DNA of 64,000 bases from positions 100,895 to 164,894 of the forward strand of contig NZ_KK088582.1 in NCBI RefSeq assembly GCF_000600335.2, given 5' to 3'. Below, piece by piece: positions 19,425 to 28,214 of the stretch. The first letter of the stretch is position 1, and each line of letters starts with the position of its first letter. This stretch comes from Rubellimicrobium mesophilum DSM 19309 (GTDB lineage: Bacteria > Pseudomonadota > Alphaproteobacteria > Rhodobacterales > Rhodobacteraceae). The notes below the pieces were generated by a model. That model saw nothing but the letters and a program-made list of their open reading frames with translations, was not told where the DNA came from and searched no databases. A program made the translations under genes and the position numbers.

Positions 19425-20270
19425 TCAGTCGTCCGCGACGCAGGCCTGGCGCTGGTCGCCAAGGCCCTGGATGCCGAGCTCCACGACCTCGCCGGCCTTG
19501 AGGTAGCGGGGCGGCTTCATGCCCAGGCCCACGCCGGGCGGCGTGCCGGTCGAGATCACGTCGCCGGGGTGGAGCGTGAAGAACTGGCTGAGGTAGCTCA
19601 CCAGGTAGGCCACGCCGTAGACCATGGTCCGCGTGGAGCCGTCCTGCATCGTCTGGCCGTTCACGCGGCAGTACATCGTCAGGTCCTGCGGGTCCGCGAC
19701 CTCGTCGCGGGTGACCAGCCAGGGGCCGAGCTGGCCGAAGTTGTCGCAGCTCTTGCCTTTGGTCCACTGGCCCTGCCGCTCGGCCTGGAACGACCGCTCC
19801 GACACGTCGTTGGCGACGGCGTAGCCGGCGACGTGCCTCAGCGCATCGGCCTCGGAGATGTACTTGCCCTTGGTCCCGATGATGACGGCAAGCTCGACCT
19901 CCCAGTCGGTCTTCTCGGATCCGCGCGGGATGATGATGGGGTCGTTGGGCCCGCAGATCGCCGAGCTGGCCTTCATGAACAGCACGGGCTCGGAGGGGAC
20001 CTTCATCCCGGACTCCGCCGCGTGGTCGGCATAGTTCAGGCCGATGCACATGAACTTGCCCGTGCCGCCCACGCAGGCGCCCAGCCGGGTCGAGGGATCG
20101 ACGACGGGAAGGCCCGAGGGGTCGACGTCGCGGAGCCGGCTCAGGCCCTCGTCCGACAGCACGTCTCCGGCGATGTCGGGCACGACGCCCGACAGATCCC
20201 GGATCGTGCCGTCCGTGTGCATCAGGCCGGGCTTCTCGGAGCCCCTATCCCCATGGCGCAGAAGCTTCAT
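19425..20270 (-). CDS. Fumarylacetoacetate hydrolase family protein
   Basis: A 281-residue FAH-fold enzyme acting on a C-C or C-O bond of a 2,4-diketo-type acid, with divalent metal. The metal ligands are visible as DWEVELAVIIG (EVE) and the Asp of AVANDVSERSFQ; GLNYADHA and TGTPPGVG are further family marks. Many members next to a lactonase of this type act as 2,4-didehydro-3-deoxy-L-rhamnonate or -fuconate hydrolases. It is the first gene of the pair and so probably carries the promoter, in the 280 bp to its right. Confidence 0.85.
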   Translation of the reverse strand: MKLLRHGDRGSEKPGLMHTDGTIRDLSGVVPDIAGDVLSDEGLSRLRDVDPSGLPVVDPSTRLGACVGGTGKFMCIGLNYADHAAESGMKVPSEPVLFMKASSAICGPNDPIIIPRGSEKTDWEVELAVIIGTKGKYISEADALRHVAGYAVANDVSERSFQAERQGQWTKGKSCDNFGQLGPWLVTRDEVADPQDLTMYCRVNGQTMQDGSTRTMVYGVAYLVSYLSQFFTLHPGDVISTGTPPGVGLGMKPPRYLKAGEVVELGIQGLGDQRQACVADD

Positions 20271-20551
20271 GCGTTTGTCCTCAGATGCGGGTGGTCGTCC
20301 CGGCCGATCGCCGGGCGACCGCGTGCTCCCTGTTCACGGGAGTGTGTCGCAGGCTTCGGCGGGGGATGCAACGGCGCTGCGCCCTGTGGCCTCGGGGCCA
20401 CGATGACGGCGGCTCGCACGAAATCGGCCGTGCGAGGGGGGGTCGAATCGTGGCATTCTGTCCCCAGGACCCGGCCAGAGGTCTTACCCGAGAAACGTGA
20501 GGACGGCCGAGGGAGTTGAGTCCTCGGACCATCGAGTGAAGGACCAGGACC

Positions 20552-20728
20552 ATGGTGGACAAGCAACCCGGAGCCCCTCAGGCCTCCGAGCAGCCGGGGT
20601 CGTCCCCGGCTCAGGGCCAGCAGATGACGGCCTCGCAGAGCGGCGCGACGCCCAAGGCGCCCGGCTTCGCGGCCTTCGGGACCAGCGGCGGGGCGGCCAT
20701 CGTGTTCCGCGACCTGGCGAGCATATGA
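20552..20728 (+). CDS. Small Pro/Gln/Ser/Ala-rich hypothetical protein
   Basis: A 58-residue frame starting MVDKQPGAPQASEQPG and ending VFRDLASI. AAGGA (20539-20543) lies 8 bp before the ATG. The first 35 residues are low-complexity and probably disordered; the last 20 (PGFAAFGTSGGAAIVFRDLA) look more structured. I recognise no family. The rest of the space between the FAH gene and the TfoX-like gene (20271-20551 and 20729-20863) shows no other coding signal. It could be a spurious frame. Confidence 0.4.
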   Translation: MVDKQPGAPQASEQPGSSPAQGQQMTASQSGATPKAPGFAAFGTSGGAAIVFRDLASI

Positions 20729-20863
20729 GTTTCCGTCCCGGAGCACGCAGCGGCCCGCCTCTCCCTCGGGCTGTTCCGGGACACCTGGCGGCCAGGGGAA
20801 CGGAGTCCCGATCTCCCACGGAACCCCGCTCCCCTGGCCCCTCTTTCTGACAGGTCCGGCGGC

Positions 20864-21190
20864 ATGGCCGCGATCTCCTCCCTCCGCAACATGGGCCCGG
20901 CCAGCGAGGCGGCCTTCCGCAAGGTCGGAATCAGCACGGCCGAGGAGCTGCGGGACCTCGGGGCCGACGCGGCCTATGCGCGGCTGCTGGAGGCGGGGGA
21001 GCGGCCGCATTTCATCGGCTACTACGTGATCCACATGGCGCTTCAGGGACGCCCCTGGAACGACTGCAAGGGGGCCGAGAAGGTGGCGCTGCGCGAGCGG
21101 TTCGATGCGTTGAAGGCCCGGCATTGCGACCCGGGGCTGACGCGGGTCGAGGCGGAGCTCGACATGTTCGGGGTCGGGCTGCGACGGTAG
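20864..21190 (+). CDS. TfoX C-terminal-domain protein
   Basis: A 108-residue protein that matches only the C-terminal domain of TfoX/Sxy, a helical HhH-like fold. LRNMGPASEAAFRKVGISTAEELRDLGA shows the typical start. In gamma-proteobacteria full-length TfoX switches on competence genes; stand-alone C-terminal domains are common in alphaproteobacteria with unknown roles, and no competence genes are near. The start ATG at 20864 follows CCGGCGGC, a weak ribosome site. Confidence 0.82.
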   Translation: MAAISSLRNMGPASEAAFRKVGISTAEELRDLGADAAYARLLEAGERPHFIGYYVIHMALQGRPWNDCKGAEKVALRERFDALKARHCDPGLTRVEAELDMFGVGLRR

Positions 21191-21253
21191 GGCCTTGCGC
21201 TGCGATTCGGTTCCGTTAGGGAATTGGCGTGCAACCCCCGGTTGGAGCCCTGG

Positions 21254-21724
21254 ATGACGCTGACGCGCCGTAGCCTCTTCGTGCTTGCCCTTCTTCCCGT
21301 CGCCGCCTGCGGCCCCCGGCCCGAGCGGGACAAGGCGCCTACGGCCGCCGCCCGCTACGCCGGCAACACGCCCGAGATGCAGGCGATGATCCGGCGCTAC
21401 GCGTCCTTCCTGGAGATCCCGTCGGAGCTCCTCGACCATGTGGTCCGGGTGGAGAGCGGCTACAACCCGGCGGCGAGGAACGGGCCCTATTGGGGGCTCA
21501 TGCAGATCAACCCGCAGACGGCGCATACGATGGGCTATCGCGGGCCGGATTCGGGGCTGCTCGACGCCGAGACGAACCTGAGGTTCGCGGGGGCCTATCT
21601 GCGCGGGGCCTACATCGTGGCGAACGGCAACCAGACGCGGGCCTACGACTGGTACAAGCGCGGCTACTACTACGAGGCGAAGGCCCGGGGGCTCCTGGAG
21701 GAGACGGGGCTGCGGCGGGCCTGA
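21254..21724 (+). CDS. Lytic transglycosylase SLT-domain lipoprotein
   Basis: A 156-residue murein transglycosylase. The N-terminus ends in a lipobox VAAC with Cys19 as the lipidation site, so it is an anchored periplasmic lipoprotein. The SLT domain shows the catalytic Glu in VVRVESGYNP, then GLMQINPQTAHTMGY and TNLRFAGAYLRG, all in family order. ATG at 21254 gives the proper signal peptide. It cleaves peptidoglycan glycan strands with 1,6-anhydro ends; no secretion-system genes are near, so a wall-turnover role is likely. Confidence 0.9.
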   Translation: MTLTRRSLFVLALLPVAACGPRPERDKAPTAAARYAGNTPEMQAMIRRYASFLEIPSELLDHVVRVESGYNPAARNGPYWGLMQINPQTAHTMGYRGPDSGLLDAETNLRFAGAYLRGAYIVANGNQTRAYDWYKRGYYYEAKARGLLEETGLRRA

Positions 21725-21941
21725 GCGGGAGCACCGCGCGGGGCGGGGATCGGTTGGGCGGAGTCCGCCCTGGGGTCTGTCGTGCATCTCTGTGTCTCGG
21801 CTGGCGGCGCGGGTCCCTTGGGGGCGAGCGCCGGATGATTCGTCCTGTTGAGAGACAGGATGCCGGACAAAGGTAAACGAATTGCGAGGGTAACGCGCGT
21901 TGGGTCCGAGGGGACGCAACGCCACAAGATGTTGTGCCCGA

Positions 21942-22247
21942 TCAGAGGCGACGGACCTCCTGGGCGCGGATCACGACCTCGTCCTGGCGGAAGTCGCGTT
22001 CGAGCGATTCGCGGGTGGCGCGCCACCAGAGCTCGTCGAGGGCGTCGGCCATGACCTCGAAGATGACGATGTCGTCGCGGGATTGGCCGTCATCGGCATC
22101 CCAGAAGCCCTCGGCCGGGCCGCGCGCGTAGACGGTGACGCCGCCGAAGCGGGCGGTCAACTCGCGGCGGAGAGCGGTGAAGAGGGAGCGCGGGAAGGGC
22201 TGGCCGGCGTTGTCGGCGGTGGGGAGGAGGATCTGGATGAGGTGCAT
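21942..22247 (-). CDS. Conserved hypothetical protein, 101 residues
   Basis: Begins MHLIQILLPTADNAGQPFPR and continues with a compact alpha/beta pattern: FTALRRELTARFGGVTVY, RGPAEGFWDADDG, then DDIVIFEVMADALDELWW. I recall similar uncharacterised proteins in many proteobacteria but no assigned function. The fold may resemble small dimeric barrels. ATG at 22247 is chosen because the conserved part begins there; no good ribosome site precedes it. A hairpin (22281-22309) separates it from the next gene to its right. Confidence 0.7.
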   Translation of the reverse strand: MHLIQILLPTADNAGQPFPRSLFTALRRELTARFGGVTVYARGPAEGFWDADDGQSRDDIVIFEVMADALDELWWRATRESLERDFRQDEVVIRAQEVRRL

Positions 22248-22280
22248 GGGGGAGTATTCGAGAGGCCTAATACACGACTT

Positions 22281-22309
22281 GCGTGAGGTCCTGTCACCGG
22301 ACCCCACGC
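22281..22309 (-). terminator. Strong hairpin downstream of the small MTKKNSEVTG gene
   Basis: GCGTGAGGTCC (22281-22291) and GGACCCCACGC (22299-22309) pair with one mismatch around a 7-base loop. It lies 13 bp past the stop of the minus-strand gene 22322-22486. There is no U-run, so it may act as a weak or factor-assisted terminator or as a 3' stabilising structure. Confidence 0.5.
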
Positions 22310-22321
22310 CGCATACCCGCC

Positions 22322-22486
22322 CTACTTCGGCTTCTTCGCGGAGGGCCTGGTCCTCTTGTCCTGCGCTTGCGTAAGCGCCGACGCTGCCGCACTTCGTGCG
22401 GCCGGACTCGAGTTGGGATCCCTCAAGACCTTGCCAGCGTTAGAGGCTGCCTTAGCGCCTGTCACTTCAGAGTTCTTCTTCGTCAT
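22322..22486 (-). CDS. Small conserved protein, 54 residues
   Basis: Starts MTKKNSEVTGAKAASNAGKV and ends in a basic tail KRTRPSAKKPK. The segment KVLRDPNSSPAARSAAASAL is a helical, Ala/Ser-rich repeat unit seen in many small uncharacterised proteobacterial proteins that share the KNSEVTG start. GGAG 6 bp before the ATG supports this start over an ATG six codons upstream. Codon choice and base composition are less GC-rich than in neighbouring genes, as in the rest of this short islet. Confidence 0.72.
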   Translation of the reverse strand: MTKKNSEVTGAKAASNAGKVLRDPNSSPAARSAAASALTQAQDKRTRPSAKKPK

Positions 22487-22555
22487 GATTGTCTCCGCAG
22501 TCAAAGGGACAGCAGAGCGCCACAGGTTTGCGGCGCCCTGCTCTGCACGGCCTCA

Positions 22556-22759
22556 CTAGGCCTCAGCCTCGCACATCACGCACACGAATCGGCCGAAGCC
22601 GTCATGTTCGAGATTCGCCCCGCACTCAGCGCACTTTGAACTCAGGTGAGCCCTGATCAAAGAAACTGGCCGGTAAGTCTGGGACGCCACACAGTGGCTC
22701 GGCGGTCCAGATGGAGTGAGGATGACTTCGTAGACAATCCTGAGACTTGTGGTCTCCAT
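22556..22759 (-). CDS. Small protein with a C-terminal zinc ribbon
   Basis: A 67-residue frame. The last third reads KCAECGANLEHDGFGRFVCVMCEAEA, split here as CAEC and CVMC, giving two CxxC knuckles about 13 residues apart: a classic zinc ribbon. The first part is hydrophobic then polar, with no family I recognise. GGAG lies 7 bp before the ATG at 22759. It sits in the AT-richer islet with the 54-residue gene on the same strand, 69 bp away. A longer overlapping frame (22657-22959) on the same strand is less convincing. Confidence 0.55.
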   Translation of the reverse strand: METTSLRIVYEVILTPSGPPSHCVASQTYRPVSLIRAHLSSKCAECGANLEHDGFGRFVCVMCEAEA

Positions 22760-22922
22760 ATGCGTTCTCCGATGCTGGCCCCCTGTCTGCCCTTGGCAGA
22801 TTCAGGTTGGCCCCCTTCGGCACGCCATTGCTCGCTGTCCTCGTTCTTGGCTTTTTGTTGCCATCGACCCGTTAGGGGCGAGGATGCTTGTCCCACAGCG
22901 TGCACACCAATGCGGGCAGGCT

Positions 22923-22951
22923 GGGGCGCGAACCTGGACCGTTCGCGCCCC
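22923..22951 (-). terminator. Perfect 11-bp hairpin after nrdJ
   Basis: GGGGCGCGAAC (22923-22933) and GTTCGCGCCCC (22941-22951) pair perfectly around a 7-base loop, 13 bp past the nrdJ stop. A very stable stem without a following U-run; in GC-rich alphaproteobacteria such stems commonly mark gene ends. It also marks the border of the AT-richer islet to the left. Confidence 0.6.
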
Positions 22952-22964
22952 AACCCCAATTTCC

Positions 22965-25900
22965 TCAGCTACACCCGCTCGTCCCCCCGCAGGTATTGCA
23001 CTTCATGCAGGTTCCGTTCCGCACCAGCGTGTAGTTGCCGCATTCGCCGCAGGGGTCGCCCTCGTAGCCCTGGATGCGGGCCTTGTCGCGGGCGCTGATC
23101 GTGCTCGTTGCGATGGCGGTCGTGGAGGTCGAGACCTCGTAGGTCGCCTTGGGCTCGGCGAGGCCGAGGCTCGTGCCGATCAGGTCCTGCGGCAGGCGCT
23201 TCCTCAGGTAGCCCGTGGAGCTGATCTGCTTGAGGAGGTTGAGCGACTGGGTCGCCACGCTCTCGCCCATGGGGACCACGTTCCGCTCCGCCTCGCCCTG
23301 CCCCAGCTCGTCGAAGCTCGGCCCCTTGGGGGCGACATGGGCGAGGTCGGTGCGGTCGAGGTAGCTGATCGCCAGCTCGCGGAAGATGTAGTCGAGGATC
23401 GAGGTCGCGGACTTGATCGAGTCGTTGCCCTGGACCATGCCCGCGGGCTCGAAGCGGGTGAAGGTGAAGGCGTCGACGAACTCCTCCAGGGGGACGCCGT
23501 ATTGGAGGCCGACCGAGACGGCGATGGCGAAGTTGTTCATCATCGCCCGGAAGCCCGCGCCTTCCTTGTGCATGTCGAGGAAGATCTCGCCCAGGCGGCC
23601 GTCGGCGTATTCGCCAGTGCGGAGATAGACCTTGTGGCCGCCGATGATCGCCTTCTGGGTGTAGCCCTTGCGGCGGGCGGGAAGCTTGTCGCGCTCGCGC
23701 GAGCGGACCTCGCGGATGATGACCTTCTCGACGATCTTCTCGGCGAGGACGACGGCCTTCTCGGGCGCGGTGCCGGTGGCGAGCACCTCCTCCGCCTCCT
23801 CGTCGCCGTCGATAAGGGCGGCGGCGAGCGGCTGGGAGAGCTTGGAGCCGTCGCGGTAGAGGGCGTTGGCCTTCACCCCGAGGGACCAGGACAGCATGTA
23901 AGCGTCCTGGCAGTCGGCGATGGTCGCGCCGTTCGGCATGTTGATGGTCTTGGAGATGGCGCCGGAGATGAAGCTCTGGGCGGCGGCCATCATGGTGATG
24001 TGGCTCTCGACCGAGAGGAAGCGCTGACCCTTCTTGCCGCAGGGGTTGGCGCAGTCGAAGACGGAGAGGTGCTCCTCGCGCAGGTGGGGGCGCCTTCGAG
24101 GGTCATGGTGCCGCAGACGTGGTCGTTGGCGGCGTCGATCTGAGCCCGCGTGAAGCCCAGGTGGCGGAGCATGTCGAAGCCCGGGTCGTTCAGCCGCGCG
24201 GCCGGGATGCCGAGGGTGCCGGTGCAGAACTCCTCGCCCAGCGTCCACTGGTTGAAGACGAAGCGGATGTCGAAGGCTTGCGGGAGGGCGGCCTCGATCT
24301 TCTCGATCTCCTCGGGGCCGAAGCCGTGGCCGATGAGGGCGGTGTGGTTGAGGCCGGGGGCGTTGCCGAGCGTGCGGTGGCCGACGGCGTAGGCGATGAC
24401 CTCCTCGATCTCGGCGGAGGAGTAGCCGAGCTTGTCCAAGGCGGCGGGGACGGACTGGTTGATGATCTTGAAGTAGCCGCCGCCGGCGAGCTTCTTGAAC
24501 TTCACCAAGGCGAAGTCGGGCTCGATGCCGGTGGTGTCGCAGTCCATGACGAGGCCGATCGTGCCGGTGGGCGCGATGACGGTCGTCTGGGCGTTGCGGA
24601 AGCCGTGCGCCTCGCCCAGCGAGAGGGCGTCGTCCCAGGCCTGCATGGCGAGCTCGGAGAGGCGGGCATCGGGAACGTTGGCGTGGTCGAGGGGAACGGG
24701 CTTGACGGCAAGGTTCTCGTAGCCGCCCGCCTGGCCATGGGCGGCGCGGCGGTGGTTGCGGATGACGCGGAGCATCGACTCGCGGTTGCGGTCGTAGGCG
24801 GCGAAGGCGCCGAGCTCGGCGGCGATCTCGGCGGAGGTGGCGTAGGCGGTGCCGGTCATGATGGCGGTGAGGGCACCGCAGAGGGCGCGGCCTTCGGCCG
24901 AGTCGTAGCCGAGGCCCATGTTCATCAGCAGGCCGCCGATATTGGCGTAGCCGAGGCCCAGGGTGCGGAAGTCGTAGGAGAGCTGAGCGATCTCCTTGGA
25001 CGGGAACTGCGCCATGGTGACGCTGATCTCGAGCGTCAGCGTCCAGAGCTTGACGGCGTGGACGTAGAGGGCCGCGTCGAGCTCCTGCCCGTTCCAGAAG
25101 GTCAGGAGGTTCAGCGAGGCGAGGTTGCAGGCTGTGTCGTCGAGGAACATGTATTCCGAGCAGGGGTTCGAGCCCCGGATCGGGCCGTCGGCCGGGCAGG
25201 TGTGCCAGGCGTTGACGGTGTCGTGGAACTGGATGCCGGGGTCGGCGCAGGCCCAGGCGGCGTGTCCGATCTGGTCCCAGAGGTCGCGGGCCTTGATGGT
25301 GCGCGTGACCTTGCCGTCGCGGCGTCGTCGATGAGGTTCCAGTCCCCGTCGGCCTCCACGGCGCGGAGGAATGAATCAGTGACGCGGATCGAGTTGTTCG
25401 AGTTCTGGCCCGAGACGGAGGCATAGGCCTCGGAGTCCCAGTCGGTGTCGTAGGTCGGGAACTCGATGGAATCGAAGCCTTGGCGGGCGTAGTCGAGGAC
25501 GCGCTTGATGTAGGTCTCGGGGATCGCGCACTTCTTGGCCTCGCGGATCGCGGCCTTGAGGGCGGCGTTCTGCGACGGGTCGAAGGCGTCGGCGGCGTCC
25601 CCGTCCCAGGACCGCAGGGCCTCGAAGATGGCGTTGAGGCGCTTCTCGTGCATCTTGGAGCCGGCGACGAGCGAGGCGACCTTCTGCTCCTCGGTGACCT
25701 TCCAGTTGATGAAGGCCTCGATGTCGGGATGGTCGGCGTCGACGATCACCATCTTGGCGGCGCGGCGCGTGGTGCCGCCGGACTTGATGGCGCCCGCGGC
25801 GCGGTCGCCGATCTTGAGGAAGCCCATCAGGCCGGACGACTTGCCGCCGCCTGAGAGCTTCTCGCCCTCGGCGCGCAGGGAGGAGAAGTTGGTCCCCGTC

Positions 25901-26565
25901 CCGGAGCCGTACTTGAAGAGGCGCGCCTCGCGGACCCAGAGGTCCATGATGCCGCCTTCGTTCACGAGGTCGTCCTTCACGGACTGGATGAAGCAGGCAT
26001 GAGGCTGCGGATGCTCGTAGGCGGAATTCGAGCGGGTGAGCTCGCCGGTCTGGAAGTCCACGTAGAAGTGGCCCTGCGCCGGGCCGTCGATGCCGTAGGC
26101 CCAGTGGAGGCCGGTGTTGAACCATTGCGGCGAGTTGGGCGCGCCCATCTGGCGGGCGAGCATATGGCGCATCTCGTCGTAGTAGGCGCGGGCGTCGGAC
26201 TGGTCCGTGAAGTAGCCGCCCTTCCAGCCCCAGTAGGCCCAGGCGCCGGCGAGGCGGTCGAAGACCTGCTTGGCGCTGGTCTCGCCGCCGAGCGTCGCGC
26301 CCTTGGCGGGGGTGGAGCGCCAGAGGAACTCGGGCACGCCCTCCTCCCTCACGCGCGAGGCCTTGGACGGCACGCCGGCCTTGCGGAAATACTTCTGGGC
26401 GATGACGTCGGCGGCGACCTGCGACCAGGCCTCGGGCACCTCGAGGGTGTCGAGCTTGAACACCGTCGTGCCGTCGGGATTGCGGATCTCGGAGGCCGTC
26501 GTGCGGAAGGCGATGCCCTCGTAGGCGTCCCGCCCTTCCGTCGTGAATGCGCGCGCGATCTTCAT
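22965..26565 (-). CDS. nrdJ: B12-dependent (class II) ribonucleoside-diphosphate reductase, with two frameshifts
   Basis: Makes deoxyribonucleotides using adenosylcobalamin, with or without oxygen. After repair about 1200 residues, usual for the long alphaproteobacterial form. Visible landmarks: [50 protein letters not shown] with active-site Cys and Asn, and a Cys-rich tail CGECGNY...CMKCNTCGG. Frame 1 breaks near 25322-25334 (DWNLI to [15 protein letters not shown]) and again at the G-run 24086-24090 (LEGAP to HLREEHL); each needs one added base. Both halves continue without decay. DnaA boxes and an NrdR-like palindrome lie upstream. No class I reductase is in the window. Confidence 0.93.
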
Positions 26566-26675
26566 GGCGTCCTATCCTCATGTCGTTTCGAAAGCCGAGG
26601 CCGTTCGGCGACTGCGTGGCAGCGCCGTTCCCGTTGTCCCGATTCTCGTCTACGTTTCGTTACTGCCCGTCTCGT

Positions 26676-26693
26676 CCCACCAGATATAGTGGG
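26676..26693. promoter_or_regulatory. NrdR-like palindromic box upstream of nrdJ
   Basis: CCCACCAGATATAGTGGG: 5-bp arms CCCAC/GTGGG around CAGATATA. On the nrdJ strand the core CACTATATCTGGTG fits the general NrdR-box shape (C-W-ATAT-a-T-W-G). NrdR represses ribonucleotide reductase genes in most bacteria. It sits 111 bp before the nrdJ start. NrdR boxes usually come in pairs, and I could not find a second at the expected spacing, so this is a tentative call. Confidence 0.45.
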
Positions 26694-26752
26694 CTTCTGG
26701 TGCCTCAACACACTCTGAAGTATCGCGTTCCACGCTGCAATTGGAATTGTGT

Positions 26753-26849
26753 TGTGGATAAGCCACGCAAAGCTGTTGACTCGAATGACGATCCGAGTCC
26801 CTGTGGATAAATACGAGTCGCGCACGAGATGCCCCCGCGACTATCCACA
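26753..26849. promoter_or_regulatory. Cluster of three DnaA boxes
   Basis: TGTGGATAA occurs exactly at 26753-26761 and 26802-26810, and CTATCCACA (one mismatch to TTATCCACA, opposite orientation) at 26841-26849. Three such 9-mers within 97 bp of an otherwise GC-rich sequence are unlikely by chance. They lie about 190-285 bp upstream of nrdJ and just downstream of tRNA-Pro. Likely roles are DnaA control of nrdJ, as known for enterobacterial nrdAB, or DnaA titration; an origin is less likely. The remaining intergenic sequence shows no gene. Confidence 0.65.
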
Positions 26850-26916
26850 GCCCCGTCGAAAGGGCGTGGCGATCGCGTCACATCAGGCGAGATTACGTCG
26901 GCGCCGGTCCGCCGAT

Positions 26917-26993
26917 TGGTCGGGGCGGAGAGATTCGAACTCCCGACCCTCTGCTCCCAAAGCAGATGCGCTACCAGACTGCGCTACGCCCCG
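26917..26993 (-). tRNA. tRNA-Pro, anticodon TGG
   Basis: A 77-nt cloverleaf on the minus strand with encoded CCA. Acceptor CGGGGCG pairs with CGCCCCG; the anticodon arm is TCTGC-TTTGGGA-GCAGA with TGG at 34-36, reading CCA and other proline codons. The T-arm has the usual GTTCGAATC loop context (GGGAGTTCGAATCTCTC). A promoter is visible upstream at 27005-27033. Confidence 0.95.
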
Positions 26994-27004
26994 AACCGGC
27001 GCCA

Positions 27005-27033
27005 GTCATAAGGCAGAGACGTGCGGAGGCCAA
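27005..27033 (-). promoter_or_regulatory. Promoter of tRNA-Pro
   Basis: On the minus strand TTGGCC (27028-27033), a 17-bp spacer and TATGAC (27005-27010) end 11 bp before the tRNA 5' end, leaving a very short leader. Confidence 0.6.
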
Positions 27034-27085
27034 GCGTCCGCGTGGCGCGTGACGGCACAAGATGTAGGGACGCGCCAGGGCCTGC

Positions 27086-27543
27086 TCAGTTGCAGGGGAG
27101 CGCGGCGCCCTCGCCTATCGTGGGGTGCTGGAGGATGTCGCCGGGCTCGATGCCGAGCCGGCCGGCGAGGCCGCCGTTGACCTCGAGGACGAACTGCACC
27201 GCGTCCCCGCCCGGGGGATGGGCGTGTCGTCCATGGGCTTCGCGTTCTCGTGGACCCTGGTGATCGTGCCATCCGCGCCCGCGAAGATCATGTCGAGCGG
27301 GATCAGGGTATCGTGCATCCAGAACGCGACCGTCTCGGGCGCGTCGTAGACGAAGAGCATCCCCTGGAGGGTGCCCATGCGCGGCACGTTCATCAGGCCC
27401 TGGGCGCGTTCGCCCTCGTTGTCGGCCACCTGGACGGCGATGTGCGCCTCGCCGAAGCCGCCTTTGATCGTGACGCGGTCGTCCCGGCACTCGGCCGCCG
27501 CGCCGCTGGCGAGGACGGTCAGGGCAAGGGCCAGCGCCTTCAA
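27086..27543 (-). CDS. DUF192 secreted protein, with one frameshift
   Basis: About 152 residues after repair. A signal peptide (KALALALTVLASGAAAE) is followed by the DUF192 fold: ERAQGLMNVPRMGTLQGMLF, VAFWMHDTLIPLDMIFAGADG and a late AVQFVLEVNGGLAGRLGI. The family is widespread and of unknown function. The frame breaks in the C-run near 27211-27217; one extra C joins TPIPP to GGDAVQF. The start is an unusual TTG at 27543 that overlaps the stop of the cold-shock gene (TTGA), so translation is coupled to it. Confidence 0.82.
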
Positions 27544-28073
27544 CGCGACGCCCGTGCGGCGGCGTCCCAGGCGAGGACCTCCACCGCCAGCTTGCCGCGC
27601 TTGCCGTCGATGACGCGCAGGCCGACGGCCTCGCCCGGGGCGAGGTCGGCGAAGCCCGACCGGCGCAGCACCTCGATGTGCAGGAACACGTCCTCCTCGG
27701 AGCCCCAGACATTGGCGAAGCCGAAGCCCTTGCCCTTGTCGAACCACTTCACGCGCGCGGGCTCCAGGGGCTGCTGCGCGAGGACGGCGGGGTCCATGTC
27801 GGAGAGGTCGGCGAGGCCCGCGCCCGGCGGGACCTCGGGCGGGCGGATGGAGAGCACGACGGTGGCCTGCATCCCCCTGTCGGTCCGGGCGACCTCGACC
27901 TCGATGGCCGAGCCGTCGGCCACCGTGCTCTGGCCGAAGCTGCGCAGCACGTTGGCGTGCAGGAGGATGTCGGGGCCTCCTTCGTCGGCCACGACGAAGC
28001 CGAACCCCTTGCCGGGGTCGAACCATTTCACATGACCGCGGACGACGGCGCGTCCACTCGGGCCTTCGGACAT
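27540..28073 (-). CDS. Cold-shock protein with two CSD domains
   Basis: A 177-residue RNA/DNA-binding protein. The first cold-shock domain (about 10-75) has GHVKWFDPGKGFGFV and DILLHANVL; the second (about 105-170) has RVKWFDKGKGFGFANVWG and DVFLHIEVL. Both keep the aromatic RNP1 residues. Double-domain CspA relatives are typical of Rhodobacterales and probably act as RNA chaperones. The stop is shared with the TTG start of the DUF192 gene. The 141 bp to its right separate it from pdxH, which is read on the same strand. Confidence 0.93.
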   Translation of the reverse strand: MSEGPSGRAVVRGHVKWFDPGKGFGFVVADEGGPDILLHANVLRSFGQSTVADGSAIEVEVARTDRGMQATVVLSIRPPEVPPGAGLADLSDMDPAVLAQQPLEPARVKWFDKGKGFGFANVWGSEEDVFLHIEVLRRSGFADLAPGEAVGLRVIDGKRGKLAVEVLAWDAAARASR

Positions 28074-28214
28074 CTTCAGGGTCTCACACGCCGCTCCTCG
28101 CAGGAGCAGGCCACAGGTTGGGTCGGATCTGCAAGCGTAACCACAATACTGCGAAACCAGCTATCTTACATCGACGACACGCGCACGACTAACTAAAGTC
28201 ACCGTTCACAACGG

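Noticed and set aside
22657..22959. 100-residue frame on the minus strand beside nrdJ
   Set aside because: It overlaps the zinc-ribbon frame, begins within the hairpin after nrdJ and has no recognisable domain or ribosome site.
26566..26916. Replication origin suggested by the DnaA boxes
   Set aside because: No clear AT-rich unwinding region and none of the genes that usually flank alphaproteobacterial origins are nearby; three boxes are few. Promoter control or titration fits better.
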